Positions 52,753 through 60,144 of a DNA stretch of 64,000 nucleotides are shown in pieces; positions within the stretch are counted from its first letter, which is position 1, and every line of letters begins with the position of its first letter. The DNA lies in assembly GCA_964215955.1 (NCBI GenBank), contig CAXPDR010000024.1:1-64000 (forward strand), read 5' to 3'. This DNA comes from GCA-2706205 sp964215955 (GTDB taxonomy: Bacteria > Bdellovibrionota > Bacteriovoracia > Bacteriovoracales > Bacteriovoracaceae). The position numbers and the translations under genes are program-made. A model generated the notes under the pieces. That model ran no database searches and was not told where the DNA came from. It saw only the letters and a program-made list of their open reading frames with translations.

Positions 52753-53919
52753 TTATTTTTGAACTAACCATAAGACATTCACATGCTCTTGAGATTCTCC
52801 GTCATCATCAAAAATTGCAAAAATTCTAGCAACCTCTTTAACCTTTTCACCTACGACGTGGACATAATTCATTGTGGTTTTGATATCTTCATGGCCAGCA
52901 ATAGACTGTACCGTCTTGATATCAATTCCTTTTGCTATCATTTGAGTAATAGCAGTATGTCTAAAGTCGTGAAAGCGAATTGGATCACCTCCCCATAGCT
53001 TTAAGTCTTTGATGAAGACTCTTTTCGCAAAGTTATCGTGATTAATAGGTGAGCGAGTATCTGTCATGAATATTGTTTCTTGATCAGTTACACATTTCTC
53101 TTTTATTAACCATTCCAGTTCTACCTTTAGCTTTGGATTGCAAGGAACTCTACGAGAGAGGCGACCACTTTTTGAATTGGTCTTTCCTTTTAGTTGTTCA
53201 AAGTCATTCGTTAGTCGATTAAATTGTCTGCGAATAAACAAAGTCTCATGATTGATATCAATAGGCTTTAGCCCCCAAATTTCACCAGCTCTAAGCCCTG
53301 TGTTTAATGCAAGTAGGTACACAACATATATCCAGCGCCTAGGGTGATCTTTAGGATAACGTTCATTGCAGAAAGCTAGAAAGTCTTTTGCCGTGTCTAT
53401 CGTCCAAAACTCAATCTCACGCCCTTTGCTTGGAAGCTTTTTATATCCTAGTGTCGGATTATAGGGAATCCTTCTGTGTCTAACTGAATAGTTCAGAGTT
53501 GCTAAAATGACTTCGATCTTTCTGTTTACAGTAGCGTTAGCTAGTCTTTTTGCTTTTAGCTCTTTTTGATAAAGGGTCAGTCTTGCTGCAGTCATCTTAT
53601 CTAAGGTTAGGTTTCCAAAGAGGGGAAGTATTTCTTTTATGATTCCTTCAACTCTTTTGATATGGGAAGCACTAAAGGTATGCTTAGAGCTTTCAAACCA
53701 AAAATTGATTTCATCTTTTAAGTACACTTCTTCTAATAGGTTTTTAGAAAGGCCTGAAGACTTGTAATTATTTTGTTCTACTAAGTAATTGTTTAAATAC
53801 TTCTGGGCATCAATCTTTTTCTTAAACCGTTTACGGATTCTCTTGGAACCTCTACCGTTGGTGTATAGGTCAACTTCATAAACAAATTGACCTTTAAGTT
53901 TTAACCTTCTTATTGTCAT
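52753..53919 (-). CDS. int: Tyrosine recombinase / phage-type integrase
   Basis: A 388-residue integrase. The N-terminal arm-binding domain covers residues 1-60 and a SAM-like core-binding domain about 70-160. The catalytic residues are complete: Arg in Thr-Gly-Leu-Arg-Ala-Gly-Glu near 208, His317 and Arg320 (His-Asp-Phe-Arg-His), His343 and the nucleophile Tyr352. It inserts the island at the tRNA-fMet gene. Shine-Dalgarno AGGAG overlaps the stop of the excisionase-like frame. The 3' end faces the left attachment site. Confidence 0.95.
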   Translation of the reverse strand: MTIRRLKLKGQFVYEVDLYTNGRGSKRIRKRFKKKIDAQKYLNNYLVEQNNYKSSGLSKNLLEEVYLKDEINFWFESSKHTFSASHIKRVEGIIKEILPLFGNLTLDKMTAARLTLYQKELKAKRLANATVNRKIEVILATLNYSVRHRRIPYNPTLGYKKLPSKGREIEFWTIDTAKDFLAFCNERYPKDHPRRWIYVVYLLALNTGLRAGEIWGLKPIDINHETLFIRRQFNRLTNDFEQLKGKTNSKSGRLSRRVPCNPKLKVELEWLIKEKCVTDQETIFMTDTRSPINHDNFAKRVFIKDLKLWGGDPIRFHDFRHTAITQMIAKGIDIKTVQSIAGHEDIKTTMNYVHVVGEKVKEVARIFAIFDDDGESQEHVNVLWLVQK

Positions 53920-53928
53920 AATTAACTC

Positions 53929-54084
53929 CTAGTTTTGTGAGTTAATCCAATTAAGAAGTACTGATTTTCGTATATAGAGTAACCTATTTATTTTGATAAA
54001 CAGATTACTAGGAATATTTCTCGTCTGTCCTCGGTATCGCCAGTCATAGATCGTTTTTATTGAAACAGATAAATAATTGGCCAA
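53929..54084 (-). CDS. Excisionase-like small HTH protein (start uncertain)
   Basis: The minus-strand frame encodes a MerR/Xis-type helix-turn-helix: Val-Leu-Ala-Asn-Tyr-Leu-Ser-Val-Ser-Ile-Lys-Thr-Ile-Tyr-Asp-Trp-Arg-Tyr-Arg-Gly, then Ile-Arg-Lys-Ser-Val-Leu-Leu-Asn-Trp-Ile. Excisionases of integrative elements have this fold and lie next to the integrase. The only usual start is TTG at 54082-54084, which trims the first helix. The frame stays open to about 54123 and would give a full domain from ATT at 54106-54108. Its TAG stop is part of the integrase Shine-Dalgarno. Confidence 0.6.
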   Translation of the reverse strand: MANYLSVSIKTIYDWRYRGQTRNIPSNLFIKINRLLYIRKSVLLNWINSQN

Positions 54085-54302
54085 TACTTCTGACTTAATA
54101 ATCTCAATTATATGGCGAGCTTTTTAAAATGTTGTTTAAGGATGCTTAACCCTCAATTACTATCCATTTAACACGCAGTTAATTTTTATCTACTCCTCCT
54201 TTTTCATTATTAAAGGTCAAGAATGATGCCAACTAATGAGTTTGTGCAATTGCAGTAATTATAAATATTTATAAGAGCGAAAAAATAAAGAGATTCCCAT
54301 TT

Positions 54303-54319
54303 GGTAATTTTGAATTACC
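54303..54319. repeat. Inverted repeat GGTAATT-N3-AATTACC in island gap
   Basis: A perfect 7-bp inverted repeat with a 3-base spacer, in the 54109-54471 gap upstream of the excisionase-integrase genes. It may be an operator. The rest of that gap holds a terminator (54372-54401) and a strong ribosome-binding-like AAGGAGGAG without a real gene. Confidence 0.35.
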
Positions 54320-54371
54320 GAAAAGGTAACTTGGAACTTATTTAAAAAAGATATTTAAATTTTTGTAGTTG

Positions 54372-54401
54372 AAAAAAACAAAACCCACTTAAAGAAGTGG
54401 G
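54372..54401 (-). terminator. Terminator of the island secreted-protein gene
   Basis: A 7-bp stem CCCACTT/AAGTGGG with an AAAG loop; on the minus strand a short spacer and seven Ts follow. Confidence 0.7.
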
Positions 54402-54471
54402 CTATATGTAATTAAAGTTAACGCTTTTATGTGCGAAGTGTTTTTATAAACCTAGTGTATAAAATACCTTT

Positions 54472-55023
54472 CTAATCAGTAAGTTCAATAGATTTGATTT
54501 TCCCAGATCGATTATTAACTTTTATGGCGATGTGACCCCCCTTCATTGTATCTGGTGTAAATGCATTATAAAGAGAATTTGAAATATCAAATACGGCATC
54601 ACCAATGCTATGGTAAGGTTGCCCTTCCATCCTAACAGACTTATATCTTGGTCGATAATCAGTACACTTAATTCTTGTATAGCTATTAACAACTCTTGCG
54701 CTACATTTGGTGTAAAGAGTATCGCCTTCATATCTAAATCTATCATGAACTTCGCTAAGAACTTTATCTTTAGAAACATCACTAGTCCTTTTATTCGGAA
54801 CTAAAACTCCGTCAATGTATGTAGACCCCCTTCTGTTTTCTATTAAGGTATAAGTCTCATCTTCGGATAATTTAGATTCCAAATATTTATTCACCACTTG
54901 ATAGATATCTTTTATTTCAGTATTCATAGGTAAACTGTTAGTTCCACTCAGTGAGTTGAATGAAAATAAGCTAACCAAACCAAAAAGTAACGTTTTGATA
55001 GGGAATCCGCTCATAAGCTTCAT
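54472..55023 (-). CDS. Secreted protein of unknown function (island cargo)
   Basis: 183 residues with Shine-Dalgarno GAGGAG and a signal peptide (hydrophobic residues 10-24, cut after Leu-Ser-Gly). The mature part has two Cys (Tyr-Thr-Lys-Cys-Ser and Ile-Lys-Cys-Thr) about 16 residues apart, probably a disulfide, and is rich in Tyr, Arg and Ser. I do not recognise the family. It has its own terminator and is transcribed away from the winged-helix/nucleotidyltransferase pair. Confidence 0.7.
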   Translation of the reverse strand: MKLMSGFPIKTLLFGLVSLFSFNSLSGTNSLPMNTEIKDIYQVVNKYLESKLSEDETYTLIENRRGSTYIDGVLVPNKRTSDVSKDKVLSEVHDRFRYEGDTLYTKCSARVVNSYTRIKCTDYRPRYKSVRMEGQPYHSIGDAVFDISNSLYNAFTPDTMKGGHIAIKVNNRSGKIKSIELTD

Positions 55024-55253
55024 AATATTCTCCTCGATTTTATAATTATTAATCTAATGGTTTTCGTTCAACCGTTTATATTAAAATTCTTTGTCTTATA
55101 ATATAGCGGGCATTGATCAGTTAATATCCCTTGGCGGAGATTTACATACACTGTCCAATTATTTCACAGTTATGTAAGTTGTTGAAAATATAAGGCTTTT
55201 AATGCCACTTATCTTAATACTATGATTTGTTTGAGAGTTTTGTTATTGATTAT

Positions 55254-55288
55254 TTATTCATTATTCATTATTCATGAATTGTGAATCG
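55254..55288 (+). promoter_or_regulatory. Heptamer repeat operator before the winged-helix gene
   Basis: Three perfect tandem copies of TTATTCA (55254-55274) are followed at once by two inverted-sense heptamers, TGAATTG and TGAATCG (55275-55288). The last copies overlap the -35 box, and the junction forms the palindrome ATTCATGAAT. The 7-bp period and mirror layout suggest cooperative binding of a repressor, most simply the winged-helix protein itself. Confidence 0.6.
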
Positions 55289-55307
55289 TGATGATTTGTA
55301 GTAAAAT
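55279..55307 (+). promoter_or_regulatory. Promoter of the winged-helix/nucleotidyltransferase operon
   Basis: -35 TTGTGA (55279-55284) and -10 TAAAAT (55302-55307) are spaced by 17 bp. The -10 ends six bases before the ATG and no Shine-Dalgarno exists, so a leaderless mRNA is predicted. Confidence 0.65.
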
Positions 55308-55313
55308 ATATAT

Positions 55314-55832
55314 ATGAATGGAAAAAATAGTAATTTAAAACCGCAAGATATCATCATAATAATGAAAATTATTAGTAAAGGAGAAAATCCTTGGAAGATT
55401 GCTGACTTAGCATATGAGTTAGGACTAAGCTCAGGTGAACTATCTAATGGGTTAGAAAGATTAAAAACTAGTGAACTCATAGACTTAACAAAGAAAATTC
55501 CAATGAGATCTAATTTAAAAGATTTTTTATTTTTTGGATTAAAATACGCTTTTCCGGCTAGAATAGGAAAGTATGAAAGAGGAGTTCTTACAGCTCATAG
55601 TTATGGAGTGATGAGGAAAAAAATAGTAAGTGAAACTAAATATGTATGGCCACACTTTGAAGGAACTCATAAAGGTATCTCAGTATCTCCGCTATTTAAG
55701 AATGCAGCTGAAGCTTGTCTGGCGGATGAAAAATTACACCAGTATTTGGCTTTAATTGATTGTATAAGAGTAGGTAAGGTTAGAGAAAAGAATATTGCGA
55801 TGGAAATACTTGAAAAGGAATTAATAGTTTAA
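55314..55832 (+). CDS. Winged-helix partner of the nucleotidyltransferase (antitoxin-like)
   Basis: 172 residues. A winged helix-turn-helix lies at about residues 18-55 (Ile-Ala-Asp-Leu-Ala-Tyr-Glu-Leu-Gly-Leu-Ser-Ser-Gly-Glu-Leu-Ser). The C-terminal half has Gly-Ile-Ser-Val-Ser-Pro-Leu-Phe and ends Ala-Leu-Ile-Asp-Cys-Ile-Arg-Val-Gly-Lys-Val-Arg-Glu-Lys. I recall proteins with this second part next to nucleotidyltransferase-like genes in many proteobacteria, without assigned function. It overlaps the next gene by one base (TAATG), so the two are made together. Likely DNA-binding, autoregulating and neutralising its partner (inference). Confidence 0.75.
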   Translation: MNGKNSNLKPQDIIIIMKIISKGENPWKIADLAYELGLSSGELSNGLERLKTSELIDLTKKIPMRSNLKDFLFFGLKYAFPARIGKYERGVLTAHSYGVMRKKIVSETKYVWPHFEGTHKGISVSPLFKNAAEACLADEKLHQYLALIDCIRVGKVREKNIAMEILEKELIV

Positions 55833-56515
55833 TGAGCTATGAAAATAATTATGGATTACTAAAACTTGCAGCAGAACTACTGGGAAACTTAAGTAAGGAC
55901 CTTGTATTTGTTGGTGGTTCAACAACTTGTTTGTATGTAGACCCTGAAATGTCTGACGATTTAAGGCCAACAGAAGACGTTGACTGTGTGATTCAGGCTT
56001 ATTCAATGAAAGAGTACAATAAGCTCGAAAAAGAGCTTAGAGCAAAAGGGTTTGTAAATGATACTCGTAAGAATGCTCCAATTTGTAGATTTGTGTATGG
56101 TGAGCTTTTAATCTTAGATGTTATGCCAGATAATAAGGATATTTTAGGCTTTAGTAACTCTTGGTATAAACCAGGAATTGAAAATAAGATTCTAGTCGGA
56201 ATTGGTGAATATGAAATTAGTATATTTTCATTACCATACTTTTTAGCATCTAAGTTTGAAGCTTTTGAGGGGAGAGGAAAAAATGACCCTCGTTTCAGTA
56301 CAGATTTAGAAGATATTGTAACAGTAATAGATGGAGTGAGAGAGTTTAAACTTGGTGATTTATCTGATAATTTATCAAGTTACTTATCTGATATGAGTAA
56401 ATATTGTTTAAGTGATTTATTCGCTCAAGAAGCAATAAATGGATTTCTAGGAGACCCAGATCGAGTAGGTCGCTTAAATGAAAGACTTAAAGGTATTGAG
56501 TCCTTGAGGTTGTAA
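55832..56515 (+). CDS. AbiEii-like nucleotidyltransferase (toxin/defence candidate)
   Basis: 227 residues with a DNA polymerase beta-type nucleotidyltransferase fold. Gly28-Gly29-Ser30 begins the active site, Asp49 and Asp51 (Glu-Asp-Val-Asp) are the metal ligands, and Asp96 (Leu-Asp-Val-Met) is the third carboxylate. Later Lys141, Arg148 and Asp158 stand in Ala-Ser-Lys-Phe-Glu-Ala-Phe-Glu-Gly-Arg-Gly and Asp-Leu-Glu-Asp, the pattern of AbiEii/MenT-type proteins. Those relatives modify tRNA or other RNA ends and stop growth. Here the substrate is unknown. It is the last gene of the island, downstream of its winged-helix partner. Confidence 0.8.
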   Translation: MSYENNYGLLKLAAELLGNLSKDLVFVGGSTTCLYVDPEMSDDLRPTEDVDCVIQAYSMKEYNKLEKELRAKGFVNDTRKNAPICRFVYGELLILDVMPDNKDILGFSNSWYKPGIENKILVGIGEYEISIFSLPYFLASKFEAFEGRGKNDPRFSTDLEDIVTVIDGVREFKLGDLSDNLSSYLSDMSKYCLSDLFAQEAINGFLGDPDRVGRLNERLKGIESLRL

Positions 56516-56519
56516 AGGT

Positions 56520-56541
56520 TGACTACATATTGACTACGGCC
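56520..56541 (+). repeat. Candidate integrase arm site (right)
   Basis: Second copy of the 22-bp unit with two TGACTAC heptamers at an 11-bp period, 113 bp before the right attachment repeat. Confidence 0.55.
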
Positions 56542-56654
56542 AGCCGAAAAAAACCGAAATACCCCGAAAAAAACAGTACTCAAAACTGAATTAACTCATT
56601 GATATTAATGAATAAATTGAATAATTTTATGGTTTTAGAAAATGGCTTAATTGC

Positions 56655-56752
56655 GCTCATAACCCGAAGGTCGTAGGTTCGAATCCTGCTCCCGCAACCA
56701 AAAATATACCAGAAAATTGAATATATAAGCCACTCTTAGGAGTGGCTTTTTT
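56655..56752 (+). repeat. Right attachment repeat (attR)
   Basis: 98 bp identical to 52614-52711 except one base. It holds the displaced 3' part of tRNA-fMet plus its terminator; the 5' half is missing, so it is not a functional tRNA gene. The 56516-56801 gap also contains the arm-site copy and a phased CCGAAA repeat; no gene is seen. Confidence 0.93.
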
Positions 56753-56801
56753 GTTATGATTCAATGTGTGGCACCATTAAGTGTGAAGAGTCTGAAGAGT
56801 C

Positions 56802-57542
56802 CTAAATATTAAGAATAAACTTTAAACCGAAAGAGTTTACTTTGTCTGTCTTTTCGTATTTATCATTAGGGTCTGATTTCAGAGCATCACTAGAAGCCAC
56901 CCAGGTTTCTTCTAGATAGTCAGCAAAAAAACTTAGCGTGATTGCCCTAGAGTAGTGATAATTCATAGAAAAGTAGAAGCCTTTCTTATAAAGATTTTCG
57001 TCATCATAGTTAAGAGCAAAATATAACGGAATATCTAGTTTTGTTGAATATTTGATTAAGCCTTCATCTTTTATAAAGTAATGAATTCCTGGTTTTGCAA
57101 TAAAGGTGCTATGTCCTATGGAATTATTGATCTGATAGGTTGTGTTTAGGTTGTAGAGAAGAGGCAATCCAAAATGTTTCCATTTATTGGTATGTACAAG
57201 ATCGATTAGGAATTCCTTTCTTTGAGAAGTATCAAGCCAAAACCAATCATCGTTTTTAAATACCCAATCTTCAGAGTGTCTTTGGCCTCGGGCCTCAGAG
57301 TAAAAAATTCCTACCCTGCGAGCCTTTGTATATTTCCAATAGGACCCAAGCAATAATTTGGAATGAGATGTATTACTATATCGCTTACCATTTTCGATTG
57401 CTAATTTGGGCTGAAAATTATTAATCGTTTTTAAAATGACTAAGTTTAGAGATTGAGCACTGTGAGTTTTTGGGTAGGGAACATGGTCATGGGCCAATGC
57501 TAGAAAAGGTAAGAATAGAATGAGTAACCACTTTTTATTCAT
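56802..57542 (-). CDS. Outer-membrane beta-barrel protein
   Basis: 246 residues. Signal peptide 1-17, cut after Leu-Ala-Leu-Ala. The mature protein alternates aromatic and polar residues in about twelve strands and ends Leu-Lys-Phe-Ile-Leu-Asn-Ile. The His-rich start His-Asp-His-Val-Pro-Tyr may bind metal. No specific family is recognised. It overlaps the FecR-domain gene by 8 bp, and such FecR/barrel pairs occur in Bdellovibrio-like genomes. The right end of the island lies 50 bp downstream of its stop. Confidence 0.72.
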   Translation of the reverse strand: MNKKWLLILFLPFLALAHDHVPYPKTHSAQSLNLVILKTINNFQPKLAIENGKRYSNTSHSKLLLGSYWKYTKARRVGIFYSEARGQRHSEDWVFKNDDWFWLDTSQRKEFLIDLVHTNKWKHFGLPLLYNLNTTYQINNSIGHSTFIAKPGIHYFIKDEGLIKYSTKLDIPLYFALNYDDENLYKKGFYFSMNYHYSRAITLSFFADYLEETWVASSDALKSDPNDKYEKTDKVNSFGLKFILNI

Positions 57543-58179
57543 AATTTAACTCTTCAATGTCATAATTAAGTTCATTAATGTTAACTTTATCATCAATTTG
57601 ATCAAAGCTACCTTGCATTTCCCAATTTAATTTTTTAGTCCAAGGATACTCTTTTACTTCTGGAAGTAAGTTTGAAAATATTTTTACACCTTGTCCAGCT
57701 TTTACCTCAACAGATCTCTTTTGACCTTCTAGAGAAACTTGAACGATACCTTCGTTTACGCACATCCACGATTTTTTATCCTTCGAAGCAGTGACAAAAA
57801 ATTGAGTGCCTCGCACGCCAAAAGTTATATGGTTGGATTTTACTTTATAATCTTTATCTTGTGTCTTAGTTGCTTTAACAAACATTTCTCCTACTTTTAG
57901 TACATAAGAATAGGATTCTATGAGTTTATTTTTCGTTGGCTTTTCAATAGTCACTTTAGTATTTGATTTAAGTTTTAAACTCGTTTTTGGATTAACCTTT
58001 ATAATTGCCAATGCTTTGTTTAGAGTTTCGATTTCATCTCCATATGAAATCGGTGCGCCCATTTTTGACTTTACTCCATTTATTTTTATTTCTCCTTTAA
58101 GAAAAACAATTTTACCATCTTGGGCGAAACAGATATTAGCAAAAATCCAACAGATTAAAATTTTAGTAATGTTGTTCAT
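57535..58179 (-). CDS. FecR-domain periplasmic protein
   Basis: 214 residues with Shine-Dalgarno AGGA and a signal peptide cut after Cys-Phe-Ala. The FecR-like domain shows Gly-Ala-Pro-Ile-Ser-Tyr-Gly-Asp-Glu-Ile-Glu-Thr, Leu-Lys-Leu-Lys-Ser-Asn-Thr-Lys-Val and the typical Phe-Gly-Val-Arg-Gly-Thr-Gln-Phe, then Val-Lys-Ala-Gly-Gln-Gly-Val. No anti-sigma membrane segment is present, so it is a free periplasmic protein, not the classical iron sensor. Coupled to the barrel gene; a structural or sensing role together is likely. Confidence 0.82.
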   Translation of the reverse strand: MNNITKILICWIFANICFAQDGKIVFLKGEIKINGVKSKMGAPISYGDEIETLNKALAIIKVNPKTSLKLKSNTKVTIEKPTKNKLIESYSYVLKVGEMFVKATKTQDKDYKVKSNHITFGVRGTQFFVTASKDKKSWMCVNEGIVQVSLEGQKRSVEVKAGQGVKIFSNLLPEVKEYPWTKKLNWEMQGSFDQIDDKVNINELNYDIEELNYE

Positions 58180-58187
58180 GTAAAGTC

Positions 58188-59012
58188 CTATGACACTTTG
58201 GCTTGTGCTTGAATAAATGAATAATAAAAAACAGCGTCAGGGTCTTTTGAGACTAAATTTAATTCCTTCTCCGCTAGATCAACAGTTTCTTGATCAACTC
58301 TTTTTTCAGCAATGAGTTGATCAGAGGCACTTAAAAGAAGGTCTTTCCAGTAATCAATAAATTCTTTTCTCTTCCCTGGAGCTCGATTGTCTAAGTGCCA
58401 TGTTTTCACTTTTGTCTGAATATCTGAAAAACCAACTTTCATTAAGAGGTTTCCTAGCTTTGCTCCCACAAAAGGATCTCCTCCCATATCAATTTGATAG
58501 TCATTGAATGCTTGCCAGTATTTCCAAACATTTGGAGAGTAGGGATCTAGCAAAAAGGAAGAGTTTAAAACCTCTGTCACATAAACAGTTGATCCAGGTT
58601 GTAAAACTCGCCTTACCTCACTTAAAACCTGCGCAGGATTTGGAACATGTTCTAATATCCAACATAAAAATCCTCCATCAAATTTGTTTTCTGGAAGGTC
58701 TAAGTGAGCTGCATTCATCTCTTGAATTTCATATCGATTAATGGCCCATGGTATTGTTGCGAGATGTCTTTTGGCTTCTTCAAGTTGAGCGGTATTTAAA
58801 TCTATTCCTGTTAGTTTTAGATTTGGAAATCGTCTCATTATAATTTCTGATTGGGCTCCAACTCCGCAACCAACTTCCAAAAGGTTTCTAACTTTGGAAA
58901 GGTTTATATCTTGATATACTGTAAATTCAGCAAAACGAGCTTGTTGGCGTAATCGTTCTTGCTCTTCACTGGAAAAGCCGTGAAGATAGGGAAAGTTAGA
59001 TTTCTCAGTCAT
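58188..59012 (-). CDS. Class I SAM-dependent methyltransferase
   Basis: 274 residues. The SAM-binding motif I is Leu-Glu-Val-Gly-Cys-Gly-Val-Gly-Ala-Gln, then an acidic Gly-Ile-Asp-Leu-Asn and Gly-Gly-Phe-Leu-Cys-Trp-Ile-Leu-Glu-His-Val. The layout resembles UbiE/arsenite-methyltransferase-like enzymes acting on small molecules. The substrate is unknown. Shine-Dalgarno GAGG. It is divergent from trpS and lies 8 bp upstream of the FecR gene. Confidence 0.85.
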   Translation of the reverse strand: MTEKSNFPYLHGFSSEEQERLRQQARFAEFTVYQDINLSKVRNLLEVGCGVGAQSEIIMRRFPNLKLTGIDLNTAQLEEAKRHLATIPWAINRYEIQEMNAAHLDLPENKFDGGFLCWILEHVPNPAQVLSEVRRVLQPGSTVYVTEVLNSSFLLDPYSPNVWKYWQAFNDYQIDMGGDPFVGAKLGNLLMKVGFSDIQTKVKTWHLDNRAPGKRKEFIDYWKDLLLSASDQLIAEKRVDQETVDLAEKELNLVSKDPDAVFYYSFIQAQAKVS

Positions 59013-59136
59013 AAAATTACCTCATTTTTTTATTATTCTAGCTCATAAGCTTTTAGAAAGTATAGGTTTATTCCCGTCATTAAAATGGACGCAAACAGTA
59101 TAATATGGCATCCTATTAGCGCCAAAGAGGAGAAAC

Positions 59137-60135
59137 ATGAAAACAGTTTTAACGGGAATAAAGCCAACTGGTGATGTACATTTGGGGAATTTACTTGGTG
59201 CGGTAAAACCCGCGATTGAAATGTCTAAGTCGAATGATTTTGATAGGTCGATTTATTTTATTGCTGATGCCCATGCATTAACTTCAGTTAGAGACCCAAA
59301 AGTGTTCAATAATTACGTTTATGAGATTGCAGCAACTTGGATTGCACTAGGCCTGGATACCAGTAAGGCCATATTTTTTAAGCAATCTGATGTCAAAGAG
59401 GTCTTTGAATTAACATGGATGCTCAATTGTATGACTCCAAAAGGAGATATGAATAGGGCACATTCATATAAGGACAAAGTTCAAAAAAATGAAGAGGCAT
59501 CTAAAGACCTGGACTTCGGAGTTAATATGGGATTATTTGATTATCCTGTTTTAATGGCCGCAGATATCTTACTTTACGATACCAATTTAGTTCCTGTGGG
59601 TAAGGATCAAATTCAGCATGTTGAAATCGCAAGATCAATTGCAGGTAGATGTAATGAATATTTTGGACAGGATACATTAATTGAACCGCAAGAAGTAATT
59701 CAAAAAGAAGGTTCCTATATTCCTGGATTAGACGGAAGAAAGATGAGTAAATCCTATGGAAATGTTATTCCTTTATGGGGGACAGAAAAAAAACTTAGAA
59801 AAACAATAAATAAAATTACAACTGATAGCACTCCTGAAGAGGCTCCAAAGGATCCTACTAATTGTACGATAATGGATTTATATCGACTCTTTGCCAATGA
59901 TGAACAGGTCTCAGCACTTGAACAAAGGTATCGAGAGGGAATTGGCTGGGGTTATGCAAAACTTGAGCTATTTGAGGTTGTAAATGAATACCTTAAAGGG
60001 CCAAGAGATAAATTTAATGCTTTAATGGAAAATAAGTCTGAGATAGATAAAGTATTAGCTGAGGGTGCAGAAAGAGCACAAGTCATTGCAAATGAAACAA
60101 TGTTAAGAGTTAGAAAAAATATTACAGGATTTTAA
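59137..60135 (+). CDS. trpS: Tryptophanyl-tRNA synthetase
   Basis: Class I synthetase charging tRNA-Trp. The HIGH-type motif is Thr-Gly-Asp-Val-His-Leu-Gly-Asn near residue 15, and the KMSKS motif reads Arg-Lys-Met-Ser-Lys-Ser near 207. The 332 residues are the usual length. Shine-Dalgarno AGAGGAG; TATAAT at 59099-59104 is a good -10 box. It heads an operon with tyrS and rmuC, at 9-10 bp gaps. Confidence 0.96.
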   Translation: MKTVLTGIKPTGDVHLGNLLGAVKPAIEMSKSNDFDRSIYFIADAHALTSVRDPKVFNNYVYEIAATWIALGLDTSKAIFFKQSDVKEVFELTWMLNCMTPKGDMNRAHSYKDKVQKNEEASKDLDFGVNMGLFDYPVLMAADILLYDTNLVPVGKDQIQHVEIARSIAGRCNEYFGQDTLIEPQEVIQKEGSYIPGLDGRKMSKSYGNVIPLWGTEKKLRKTINKITTDSTPEEAPKDPTNCTIMDLYRLFANDEQVSALEQRYREGIGWGYAKLELFEVVNEYLKGPRDKFNALMENKSEIDKVLAEGAERAQVIANETMLRVRKNITGF

Positions 60136-60144
60136 GAGGTTTAG

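Noticed and set aside
56655..56729. Apparent second tRNA-fMet gene
   Set aside because: Only the part from the anticodon loop to CCA is present; the 5' half is replaced by unrelated AT-rich sequence. It is the right attachment repeat.
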